Source: CAVOXO01 sp963700425
GTDB taxonomy: Bacteria; Actinomycetota; Acidimicrobiia; Acidimicrobiales; Microtrichaceae
Direction of reading: 5' to 3'
DNA length: 64,000 nt
Assembly: GCA_963700425.1 (NCBI GenBank)
Contig: CAVOXO010000002.1
Coordinates: forward strand, 372,001-436,000
Shown here piece by piece: positions 27,194-36,458 of the stretch (position 1 is its first letter; every line of letters begins with the position of its first letter). Position numbers and translations under genes: made by a program. The notes under the pieces are model-generated. The model saw only the letters and a list, made by a program, of their open reading frames with translations, was not told where the DNA came from and did not search any database.

Positions 27194-29090
27194 GTGAGCA
27201 GCGCCTTCAAGCGCATCCTCATCGGACGGCCGTTGCCCAGCCATGAAGAGCAGCACCAGCGCCTGACCAAGAAGGTCGGCCTCGCCGTTTTCGCCTCTGA
27301 CGCGATCTCGTCGACGGCGTACGCAACCGAAGAGATCCTCTTCGTCCTGTTCCCCATCGCGGGGTTCGCATCACTGAAGTACCTGAACCCGATGGCCTTT
27401 CTCGTCGTCGTGCTCCTCGCCATCGTCGCCACCAGCTACCGCCAGACGATCAAGGCCTACCCAGGTGGCGGTGGCTCGTACGTCGTGGCACGGGAGAATC
27501 TCGGCACCGTCCCCTCGCTCGTGGCCGGCGCCTCCCTTCTGGTCGACTACGTGCTGACCGTGGCCGTCTCGGTATCTGCCGGAGTGGCGGCCATCACCAG
27601 TGCGATCGACGGCCTGGAGGATCACCGCGTGGCGCTGTGCCTTGCCGCCATCGCACTTCTGATGTTCGCCAACCTGCGTGGCGTCAAGGAGTCGGGCCGC
27701 CTCTTCGCCGTGCCCACCTACGGGTACGTGGTAGCCCTGTCGATCTTGATCGTCATCGGCCTGTTCCGATCGTTCTCGGGCGACCTCGGACGAATCCCCG
27801 AGGACGCCGACCGCCTCGAGGCCATCAAGGGCCAGGCGGAGTTCGCCTCCGGTGTCGGATTCTTCTTTCTGATCGCGCGGATTCTCCTCGGGAGCGGTGG
27901 CGCTCACGGGAATCGAGGCGATCTCGAACGGCGTCGGCGCCTTCAAGAAGCCGGAGGCGAAGAATGCCTCCACGACACTTCTGTGGATGGCAACGGCCCT
28001 GGCAACTCTCTTCTTCGGCATCTCGGTCCTGGCTCACCGCCTCCATCCGATACCGTCCGACGAGGAGACCGTGCTCTCCCAGCTGGCCCGCCACGTCTAC
28101 GGGGGGACAGGCGGCGCCTACTGGGTCACCCAGATCCTCACCTTCTCGATCCTGGTGCTCGCGGCCAACACCGCCTTCGCGGACTTCCCCCGAATCGCCT
28201 CGATCCTTGCCCAGGATCGTTTCCTGCCGCGACAGTTCTTCAACCGCGGCGACAGACTGGTGTTCTCGAACGGGGTTCTCATCCTGTCGTTGTTCGCAGC
28301 CGTGCTCATCGTGGCGTTCGACGGCAACACCACGAGGCTGATACCCCTCTACGCGGTCGGGGTGTTCACGGCCTTCACGATCTCCCAGACGGGCATGGTG
28401 AGACACCACTTCAGCGAGCGCGAGCCGCGCTGGAAGCTGGGCGCATCGGTGAACACAATCGGAGCGATAGCAACGTTCGTGGTGCTGATGATCGTGATGA
28501 TCTCCAAGTTCACGATCGGAGCCTGGGTCCCGATGGTGGTCATTCCTGTCGTCATGGGACTTCTATGGGTGACCCACAATCACTACATCAGGGTGGCCGA
28601 ACTGCTGCGGATCACACCCGACTTCCACCCGGCGACGAGGGGAAACACGGTCGTGGTGCTGATCGGGGGGGTTCACCGGTCGAGCCTCGAAGCCATCTCG
28701 TTCGCACGGAGCATGAGACCCGATCGCCTGGTGTGCATCACTGTTGGCGACGACGTCGCAACGGAGCGGGTACGCGCCGAGTGGGAACGATTCAAGATCA
28801 CCGAGACACTCATCGTCGTCGATTCCCCCTACCGGGAGCTGACGTCGCCGATTCTCCAATTCCTCGACGAGCAGGAAGCACGGCACCCAGGCGACAACAT
28901 CACGGTGATCGTCCCCGAGCTGGTCGTCGACCACTGGTGGGAACACCTGTTGCACAACCAGTCCGCACTGGCGCTCAAGGCGCGGTTGCTGTTTCGGCCG
29001 CGGACGATCGTGGTCTCGATTCCGCTTCACCTCAACCCTCGCTACCGCGAAGTCGCACCGGTGAGCGACGAAGGCGGCTCCTCGACGTGA
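27194..29090 (+). CDS. APC-superfamily permease resembling the KimA potassium importer (one frameshift)
   Basis: About 630 residues when repaired. The start FKRILIGRPLPSHEEQHQRL followed by ASDAISSTAYATEEIL is the typical opening of KimA/YdaO-type APC transporters. About 12 membrane helices follow, including YPGGGGSYVVA and LTGIEAISNGVGAF. The last 160 residues form a soluble domain (VVVLIGGVHRSSLEAI, ITVGDD) like the universal-stress-type C-terminal domain of KimA. The break is near 27880: LIAR must join FSSGAVALTGIE, which needs a one- or two-base change. GTG 27194 has GAGGTGA just upstream. Potassium is the likely ion; amino acid transport is the alternative. Confidence 0.8.
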
Positions 29091-29163
29091 CGAGCGTTCA
29101 CCCAGTATCGTCACGTGAGGTCGCGGCGGGCTAGACCGTCGCGCGAATCAGCTGGAGATCGCC

Positions 29164-30400
29164 ATGTTCGGACCACGTCGGATTATCGGTGTCGTTGCCG
29201 CGCTGGCACTCATCTCGGGGGCGCTGCTCGCGACGGCAGGCGGAGCGACCGCCGCCACCGTCCCGGTCACCTACAGCTGTGTCGGGGTGAACAACGACGT
29301 CGCGGCGGTACAGGACTTCGGCATCTTCGGCGTCACGAACTTCACCTCGGGTCAGTTGCTGGCGAATCTCGCGAGCATCGACATCCTGAACTTCCCTGCC
29401 CGCCCCGAGCTCACCGTCGCGGTGTCCACCGACGTCCCTGCGTCGGTCGCTCCGGGAGCATCGATGACACCGCAGATCGGTGTGACCGCCGAGCTCCCTC
29501 CGGCGCTCGTCGACGTCGCCAAGAACCAGCTCGGAATGTCGAGCATCGAGATCAGGAACGCACAGTTCGCTGTCAACGCTGTCCAACTCGACACCCACAC
29601 CGTTCGTGGGTTCGTTCGCCTCGAAGATCGTGTCGCTCTCGGGATCGCCCGTGACGGTGTCACACACCTTCAGCCAACCGCTCACGGTCACCGGCGCCGC
29701 GGGATCGGCAGTGTCCCTGACCCCGGGAACGGCGCGGCTGTCCGTCGTGTTGAATCGGCCCCTGCTGAACTTCCAGCTGCGAACCATCACCGTCGAGTGC
29801 ACGACGACCACCGTCGTTCTCGGTCAGACCGCCATCGGAACGGCGGGCGGGGGCGGAACGACGACGACGACGACGTCGACGACGTCGACCACCTCCACGA
29901 CCTCGACCACCTCCACGACCTCGACCACCTCCACGACCTCGACCACCTCCACGACCACGACCATGCCGACCACCACGACGACGACCACCACGACCCTGCC
30001 GAACCCCCAGGGCCCGTCGGGGGCATCGGACTCGATGACCGTTCGCCTGCGCGGCGGGTACACCTACGACAACGCGGGAGAGCTCACCTCCGGCAACGTG
30101 GTGATCCAGCGGGACTCCTTCGGAACCTCCGCGGTGAAGGGGCGGGGCACGCTTCCCGGACGCAAGGGTGGCACCGCGACGATCTCCCTCGACGTCAACC
30201 GGGTGCTGTTCTGGAGCTTCGGCTCGATCGGGGTCAGCGACCCCGGAGCAGGAATCAACAACGTGACGAGTCCACTGATCTTCGGGCCGCTCCCGAGCGG
30301 GTCAGCCACCACGGCGACGGTCTCGGCGAACTGGTTCGCCTTCGACGCCGGGATCAGGTCCTACAGCACCGTGATCACGGTGACCGACGCTCCACGATGA
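29164..30400 (+). CDS. Secreted two-Cys-domain family protein, paralogue 3 with Thr/Ser linker (one frameshift)
   Basis: About 411 residues when repaired. The signal peptide (VVAALALISGALLATAGGAT) precedes Cys39 (VTYSCVGVNNDV), and the N-terminal domain ends at TITVECTTT, matching paralogues 1 and 2 (ELPPALVDVAKNQLGMSSIE, TPGTARLSVV). The frame breaks near 29603, where acc gtt cgtg should lose one base. After this come about 45 Thr/Ser residues encoded partly by 18-bp repeats, then a different C-terminal domain (MTVRLRGGYTYDNAG, TVSANWFAF) not found in the other two. It ends by overlapping the convergent dtd gene by 26 bases. Function unknown. Confidence 0.75.
29887..29958. repeat. 18-bp tandem repeats in the Thr/Ser linker
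   Basis: gaccacctccacgacctc occurs perfectly three times (29887-29904, 29905-29922, 29923-29940) and once with a changed end (to 29958). In the coding frame this gives repeated TTSTTS units of an extracellular linker. Length probably varies between strains. Confidence 0.85.
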
Positions 30401-30821
30401 GGGTGACGGGGCCCTCGTTCACCAGCGACACCTCCATATCAGCCCCGAAACGACCCGTCGCCACGGTCGCGCCCTGATCGCGCAGGGCCTCCGCCACCGC
30501 CTCGACGAGAGGCTCGGCAACATCTCCGGGGGCGGCACCGACGAACGAGGGGCGCCGGCCCTTGGCCACGTCGCCGTAGAGCGTGAACTGGCTGACGATG
30601 AGCATCTCGGCTCCGATGTCGCATGCCGCGACGTTCATGGCCCCGTTCTCATCGGGGAAGATCCTGAGACCCCACAGCTTCGAGGCCAACCAGTTCGCGT
30701 CGTCGAGCGTGTCGGTGTGGGTCACACCCACCAGAACGCACAGACCCCTACCGATTCGGCCGGCCGTCTCGCCCTCTATTGTGACGGCGGCGCCGGACAC
30801 CCTCTGAACCACGGCTCGCAT
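30375..30821 (-). CDS. dtd: D-aminoacyl-tRNA deacylase
   Basis: Cytoplasmic proofreading enzyme that hydrolyses D-amino acids from tRNA. 148 residues, normal length. Motifs are MRAVVQRVSGAAVTIEGE at the start, GLRIFPDENGAMN, the catalytic SQFTLYGDVAKGRRPSF, and NEGPVTLIVE (family NxGPVT cross-domain region). ATG 30821 follows GGAGGT. Its 3' end overlaps paralogue 3 of the secreted family on the other strand by 26 bases. Confidence 0.95.
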   Translation of the reverse strand: MRAVVQRVSGAAVTIEGETAGRIGRGLCVLVGVTHTDTLDDANWLASKLWGLRIFPDENGAMNVAACDIGAEMLIVSQFTLYGDVAKGRRPSFVGAAPGDVAEPLVEAVAEALRDQGATVATGRFGADMEVSLVNEGPVTLIVERRSP

Positions 30822-30887
30822 CGGACCTCCCACCTCGGGCGGCCGCAGTTTGACCGCCGGCCGCGTCGACAAGGAAGCTAGGACGTT

Positions 30888-32188
30888 ATGCAGCAGAGCG
30901 ACGACCCCACCGCCGCAGGGCGGCGACGGCCCGGTCCCGACGATCCGCTGCGAATCGCCTACCTCACCTACCGCGGCAAACCCCATGTCGGCGGCCAGGG
31001 CGTCTACACCCGGCATCTCACCCGAGCACTCGTCGAACTCGGTCATCACGCGGAAGTTCTCTCGGGCCAGCCCTTTCCGGTGCTCGACGAACGCGTTCCG
31101 CTCGTCGAGCTGCCCAGCCTCGACATCTACAACGACTACTTCCCGATGCGGATGCCCGGCATCTGGGAACTGAAGACGTGGATGGACTACGTGGAGGTCA
31201 CGGCGTTCAGTGCCGGCACCTTTCCCGAACCCCTGGCGTTCTCGCTACGCGCCTGGGACCACCTCCGACACCGGGTGCACGACTTCGACCTCGTGCAGGA
31301 CAACCAGTGCCTGGGATACGGCCTCCTGGCCATCGAACGAGCGGGACTTCCGGTGCTGGGAACGATCCACCATCCGATCACCATCGATCGCAGGATCGAG
31401 ATGGAACATGCCCACACTCCGTGGCAACGAATCGGCAAGGCCCGCTGGTATGCGTTCACGAAGATGCAGACCCGGGTGGCGAAACGTCTTCGGCGCATCA
31501 TCACGGTGTCCCAGAACAGCTTCGACGACATCTGCCGAACCCACCAGGTCTCGCCGGACAAGCTGTTCGTGGTACCGGTCGGTGTCGATCCGGAGCTGTT
31601 CTCGCCCGATCCCTCGCGTCGAACGCAGACCGTTCCAGATCATCTCGACCGCATCCGCCGACGTGGCGATGAAGGGACAACGCTTCCTGCTCGAGGCCAT
31701 CGCGAAGCTGCGCACCGAGTTCCCCGAGCTGCGGCTCGTCCTCATCGGACGTCTCAAGGAGGGTTCGCACGCCCAACGGACCATCGAGGAGCTGGGCCTG
31801 TGGGACATCGTCGAGTTCGTCTCGGGAGTCCCCGACGCGCGCATCGTCGAGCTGTACAACGAGTCGGCCTGCGCGGTGGTGCCCTCGCTCTACGAGGGGT
31901 TCTCGCTTCCCGCCATCGAGGCGATGTCCACGGGCTGCCCGCTCGTGGCCACGACCGGAGGAGCGCTCGGCCGAGGTGACCGGTGCCGACGGCGACACCT
32001 GCTTCTCGGTCGATCCCGGGAGACAGCGAAGCCCTGGCGCGGGCATCCGTCGGGCCCTCACTGACCCCGACGGCGGCCGACGACCATCGGGCGGGCCGGG
32101 TCGCGAGCGGGTGATCACCCGCTGGAGCTGGCGCCACACCGCAGAACGAACGGTCGAGCACTATCGCGCCCTGCTGGCGGAGAGCTGA
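30888..32188 (+). CDS. GT4-family glycosyltransferase (several frameshifts)
   Basis: A GT-B fold glycosyltransferase of about 430 residues when repaired. The N-terminus IAYLTYRGKPHVGGQGVYTR is a typical GT4 donor-side loop, followed by TIHHPITIDRR and KLFVVPVGVDPELFSP. The C-terminal domain, in another frame, has GRLKEGSHAQRTIEELGL and the nucleotide-sugar motif SLYEGFSLPAIEAMSTGCPL. Breaks lie near 31614, 31967 and 32022-32045 (VDPG then DSEALARA is the expected reading). ATG 30888. It heads a run of co-directional genes; the next starts 2 bases after this stop. Sugar and acceptor are unknown. Confidence 0.8.
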
Positions 32189-32190
32189 CC

Positions 32191-32973
32191 ATGCTCACTG
32201 TCGACTACGACACGCCTCGGGCTCGCCGAGGGCGATCTCATCCTGGACCTCGGCTGTGGTGCCGGGCGGCATGTCTTCGAGTCGTTCCGCCGCGGGGCTC
32301 GGGTCATCGCCCTCGACTACTCCTACGACGATCTCGTCGCGCGTGCGCGATCTCCTGTGGGCGATGGCGTGAGGAAGGCGAGACGACGGAGTCCATCCGA
32401 GAGCCTGACCGACCCAGGGCGACGCGTTGGCCCTTCCGTTCCCCGACGGAGTGTTCGACAAGATCATCGCCTCGGAGGTGATGGAACACCTCGAGCGACG
32501 ACCGGCGGGCGCTCTCGCCGAGATGACCCGCGTCCTCAAGCCCGGCGGGATCATCGCCGTCACCGTCCCGTGCCTGGCTGCCCGAGAAGATCTGTTGGGC
32601 GCTGTCCGCCGAGTACCACGCCCCCCTCGCACCCGGCGGACACGTCCGCGTCTACACCGAGCGTCAGCTACGCGCCCGTATGAGCGACGCCGGGCTCGCA
32701 CCGTTCACCATCGGAACGCACCCACGCGCTCCACTCTCCCTACTGGTGGCTGCGCTGCCTGGTGGGTCCGACCAACGACTCCAACCCGGTGGTCTCGAAG
32801 TATCACGACCTGCTCGTGTGGGACATGACCGAGGCCTCACCGCTGACCCGGGTCCCCGACCGGCTCCTCAACCCGGTTCTGGGCAAGAGCGTGGTCGTCT
32901 ATCGCTCAAGCCAACGGTCGACGCCAACCCCACCGCCGACGGCCCGAACGGATCGACCCATGTGGCTGTCTGA
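32191..32973 (+). CDS. Class I SAM-dependent methyltransferase (several frameshifts)
   Basis: About 255 residues when repaired. Cofactor motif I is LILDLGCGAGRHVFES, post-I is VIALDYSYDDL, and motif II/III are DKIIASEVMEHLERRPAGAL and VLKPGGIIAVTVP. The Trp/Tyr-rich segment after that (ICWALS, EYHAPLAPGGHVRVYTE, HSPYWWLRCLVGPT) is found by combining all three frames. At least four indels are needed (about 32210, 32360-32420, 32580, 32730, 32905). The end at 32973 assumes the last indel near 32905, giving overlap with the next gene. Likely modifies the product of the neighbouring glycosyltransferase. Confidence 0.7.
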
Positions 32974-34041
32974 CGTCGAGGGGGTCGTGACGCGCCGAGA
33001 ACTCGCTCTCACCGTCGACCACATCGCAGTCGATCCAGCTCCCCAACGGAATGGTGCCGTGGTTCCCCGGCGGCCATGCCGACCCCTGGAATCACACCGA
33101 GGCCGTGATGGCGCTCAACGTCGGAGGGAGACGCGCCGCAGGCCGACGCGGGGTTCGAATGGCTGGCCTCGACCCAGCGTTCCGACGGATCCTGGCACCA
33201 GTACTACCTCGACGGACTCCGTCGAGCAGGACAAGCTCGACGCCAATTGCGTCGCCTACGTCGCCGCAGGCGTGTGGCACCACTTCCTGCTGCACCGCGA
33301 CCGGGCCTTCCTCGAGCGGATGTGGGACACCGTCGACGCCGCCATGGGGTTCGTGCTCGACCTCCAGACCGATCGGGGCGAGATTCTGTGGGCCCGCCAC
33401 GCCGACGGGACCCCCTGGACGTTCGCTCTGCTCACCGGCTCGTCGTCGATCTGTCACAGCCTGCGGTGCGCGATCGCGATCGCCAACGAGCTGGGCCACG
33501 TGCGGGTCGACTGGGAGTTGGGCGCGGCGCGCCTGGCGCGGGTGATCCGAGACGACCCCGATGCGTTCGCTCCGAAGCACCGCTGGGCCATGGACTGGTA
33601 CTACCCGGTTCTCTGCGGCGTCATCGGAGGGGATCCGACGGCCGCGAGCGGCTGGCCGAGACGATTCGATGCCTTCGTCATGGACGGCAAGGGCGTCCGC
33701 TGCGTCTCCGATCGACCCTGGGTGACCGCCGCCGAGACGTGCGAGTGCGTCATGGCCCACCTGTCGGTCGGCGACACCGAACGAGCCCTCGATCTGTTCG
33801 TCGTGGGCTCAGAAACTCCGAGAACCCGACGGCAGAGTACTGGACGGGAATCGTGTTTCCCGACCATGTCCACTTCCCCGGAGGCGAGCAGTCCACCTAC
33901 ACCGCGGCGGCGGTCGTCCTCGCGGCCGACGCCCTCGCCGAAGGCTCTCCGGCGCACTGGTTGTTCGTCGATCACGATCGTCTACCGGCTCTCGTCGAGG
34001 TCACCACCGACGACTCCGTCGCCGAGGGGCGCACCGAGTGA
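32960..34041 (+). CDS. Prenyltransferase/terpene-cyclase-like alpha-barrel protein (several frameshifts)
   Basis: About 360 residues when repaired, with no membrane segments. The recognisable parts are LPNGMVPWFPGGHADPWNHT, WLASTQRSDGSWHQYY, then a long intact segment with VAAGVWHHFLLHRD, RMWDTVDAAMGFVLDLQ and HRWAMDWYYPVLCGV, and finally FPDHVHFPGGEQSTYTAA in a third frame. Repeated QxxDGSW-like motifs and helical hairpins resemble the alpha/alpha barrels of prenyltransferase and squalene-cyclase-like proteins or glycoside-hydrolase barrels. No DxDD cyclase motif was found. Breaks lie near 33025, 33125-33210 and 33810. Probably part of the surface-lipid or glycoconjugate pathway of this cluster. 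Confidence 0.6.
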
Positions 34042-34048
34042 CTCCGGC

Positions 34049-34370
34049 GTGATCCGGCGACGACGAGTGTTGGCCGTCGTCGTGGCGTTCTTCGCACTGA
34101 TGGGCGCCGGGCTCGGCCGCGGCCCAGGACCCTGCCCCCGACGACCACGGGGCCACCGGCGGAGGCGCCCCAGATCATTCCGCGCCCGAATTCGGGACGC
34201 GAACCCGAGTTCGAGGGCGAACGGGGTACCGCGCGTCAGTACGCGGTGATGGCGCTCATCGTCGTCGGCCTGATGCTCATCATCGTCTTCGTCGTGTTGG
34301 AGTCGAAGCGCAAGACGTCGGGACGGAGCCCGAAAAGCCGTCCGACGAGGCGCCGATCAGAAAACGCTGA
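34049..34370 (+). CDS. Small membrane protein (several frameshifts)
   Basis: About 107 residues when repaired. GTG 34049 opens IRRRRVLAVVVAFFALMGAG, a signal-like helix, then an AAAQDPAPDDHGATGG acidic linker. In another frame come GGAPQIIPRPNSGREPEFEG and a second hydrophobic segment, AVMALIVVGLMLIIVFVVLE. A third frame gives the natural end SPEKPSDEAPIRKR and a stop at 34370. At least three indels are needed in 320 bases. No known family. It sits 7 bases after the prenyltransferase-like gene and is convergent with the next gene. Confidence 0.5.
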
Positions 34371-35024
34371 GCCTCGGGAGCGGTGACGGCCGTTGTCGGT
34401 CGCTCGAGAACCCGTAGGGATCCGACGGCGATCACCGCCGGTGAAGTTCCCCGATTCGAGGGCTCGTCGAAGATCTCGAAGGGTGGTCGGCCGCCCTCGG
34501 CCGGGTCGTCGAACACGTCGTGGATGGCCAGCAGCCCCCGGGTGCGACGAACCGGCGTCCACCGTTCGTAGTCGCGGTGGGCCGGCTCTTCGACCGTGAC
34601 CGCCGTCGATGAACAGCAGGGCCAGTGGGGTCGACCAGTACTGGGCCACCATCTCGGAACGACCGACGAGGGCGACGACCGACTCCTCGAGGCCGGCGTC
34701 GAAGACGGTCGCGCCGGAATCAGCGGCATCGTGTCCATCACCCCGACGTCGGAATCGATCAGATCGGGTTCGTGCCATTCCCATCCCGGCTGGTTCTCCT
34801 CGGAACCTCGATGATGATCGAGCGCGAAGAGCACCGTGTTGCGTCGTTGCGCGGCCGGCACCGAGGTAGACCGCCGACTTGCCGCAGTAGCTGCCGATCT
34901 CGAGGAACGGCGCGCCCGGGACAGCGCTCCGCGGCATCGAGGCCGGCCGCATGCAGCGCGTCGCCCTCGTCGGCCGGCATGAATCCCCGAGCCGCTCGGC
35001 GTGGTCCGCCACGGCGTCGGCCAT
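34357..35024 (-). CDS. Class I SAM-dependent methyltransferase, second in cluster (several frameshifts)
   Basis: About 220 residues when repaired. The N-terminus reads MADAVADHAERLG, then FMPADEGDALHAAGLDAA, APFLEIGSYCGKSAVYLGAA (motif I of class I enzymes), NTVLFALDHHRGSEENQPGW, LALLFIDGGH and GLLAIHDVFDDP, spread over all three frames. The FLEIGSYCGKS and FIDGGH motifs are typical of the macrocin-O-methyltransferase/cephalosporin-hydroxylase-like group. ATG 35024 shares a TGATG junction with the stop of the GtrA gene. The 3' end is uncertain because of the indels and may overlap the convergent gene. Confidence 0.6.
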
Positions 35025-35537
35025 CAGACGGGGAAGTCGCGGTGCAGATCGTCCAGCAGCTCCTCGGGCGGTTCCTCGCCGTGGTGGGTGGCCTTGAAGA
35101 TCAGCCGATCGAGGAACAGGTAGCGGCCCACCCACACGATTCCGTAGCCGAGAGTTGGGCCACGAAGATGGCGGCGGCATGGGCCAGCTCACCGCGGGAT
35201 TCGGGAACGATCAGCTCTGCGAGGTACACGAAAGCCATGGCGAACGCGGTTCCGAGGACCGCGGCCAACCAGAACACCGTCGATTTCGGTGCGCCTGGTC
35301 GTCCTTGCTCTTGTGCTTCCACACGTAGTGCTTGTTCGCCAGGTAGTTCGGCGGAGTGAGAATGCATGCCGTGATGAAGACCGCGGCGACGGCATGGATG
35401 CCGAATCCCCACTTCAGGAGCTGAACGCCGGCCTGGCCCAGCGGCACGAAGACAGCCGCCACTCCCGCATAGCGGATCTGCTTGCGACCCTCGTCCGTGC
35501 GCGCATGTTCCAGCAGCGCGGCGGGGGAGATCTTCAT
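35024..35537 (-). CDS. GtrA family membrane protein (two frameshifts)
   Basis: About 171 residues when repaired, with four hydrophobic segments (AGVAAVFVPLGQAGVQLL, AVAAVFITACILTPPNYLA, VFWLAAVLGTAFAMAFVYLA, LGYGIVWVGRYLFL). ANKHYVWKHKSKDDQ after the second segment fits the GtrA pattern (short basic loop after NY/F). GtrA-type proteins are thought to flip or present lipid-linked sugars for glycosylation outside the membrane. Breaks lie near 35300 and 35155. The tail RLIFKATHHGEEPPEELLDD ends DFPV and overlaps the next methyltransferase start by one base. Confidence 0.72.
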
Positions 35538-35596
35538 CGCACGACATCGTATCCACCGATTCCGCGCGGAGGACACTCCGGGGCGACAATGGCCCG

Positions 35597-36458
35597 ATGG
35601 ATCAGGAAGCGGTCGACAGCCTCATCGAACTCCTCGATCTCGAGGCCATCGAGGTGAACCTGTTTCGGGGTCGGAGCCCCGACGAGGACCGCCAGCGGGT
35701 GTTCGGTGGGCAGGTCGCAGGCCAGTCGCTGGTTGCGGCCGCCCGGACCATCGACGGGATGGTCGTCCACTCGCTTCACTCGTACTTCCTCCGCGCCGGG
35801 GACCCCTCCGCCCCGATCCTCTACCAGGTGAATCGGGTCCGCGACGGCCGCAACTTCACGACCCGGCAGGTGCTCGCCATCCAGCACGGCAAGCCGATCT
35901 TCGAGATGTCGGCGTCGTTCACCCACCCTCAGGAGACGTTCGACCACCAGTTCGCGATGCCGGAGGGACTCCCCGACCCCGAGTCACTTCCCGACTTCCG
36001 CACCCGCATGGAGCCGTTCCGGGACCGGATCGGGGATTGGTACGACCGACCCCGCGCCATCGACACCCGATACTGCGACTGGCAGTCGCCCGACGACGAC
36101 GACCCCGGGGCCGATGACCGAGAACGTATGGTTCCGTGCGAACGGCGTTCTTCCCGACGACCCCCTGCTCCACACCTGTGTGATCACCTACGCCTCGGAC
36201 ATGACCGTTCTCGACACCTCTCTCCGGCCACACGGCGGGAGTCGACTGGGCGAGGTCTTCATGGCGAGCCTCGATCACGCCATGTGGTTCCACCGACCGT
36301 TCCGGGCCGACCAGTGGCTGCTCTATTCACAGGACACTCCCAACGCATCGGGTGGTCGCGGACTCGGCCGGGGACTGATCTTCACCGGTGCCGGTGCGCT
36401 GGTCGCGTCCGTCGTCCAGGAGGGCGTCATCCGCCCGGCGCGGTGGGCGGCACCATGA
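35597..36458 (+). CDS. tesB: Acyl-CoA thioesterase II (one frameshift)
   Basis: Hydrolyses acyl-CoA to free fatty acid and CoA; double hotdog fold, about 286 residues when repaired. The N-terminal hotdog has FRGRSPDEDRQRVFGGQVAG and VHSLHSYFLRAGDP with the Asp-containing active-site region RDGRNFTTRQV. The C-terminal hotdog has YASDMTVLDTSLRPHG and SLDHAMWFHRPFRADQWLLY (catalytic Asp region) and QEGVIRP. The break is near 36100-36110, in a ccccgggg run, where one base must be removed. Start ATG 35597. The stop overlaps the sugar dehydrogenase start by 4 bases (ATGA). Confidence 0.88.

Noticed and set aside
29860..29999. CRISPR-like short repeats
   Set aside because: Units are contiguous without spacers and encode a Thr/Ser linker in frame.
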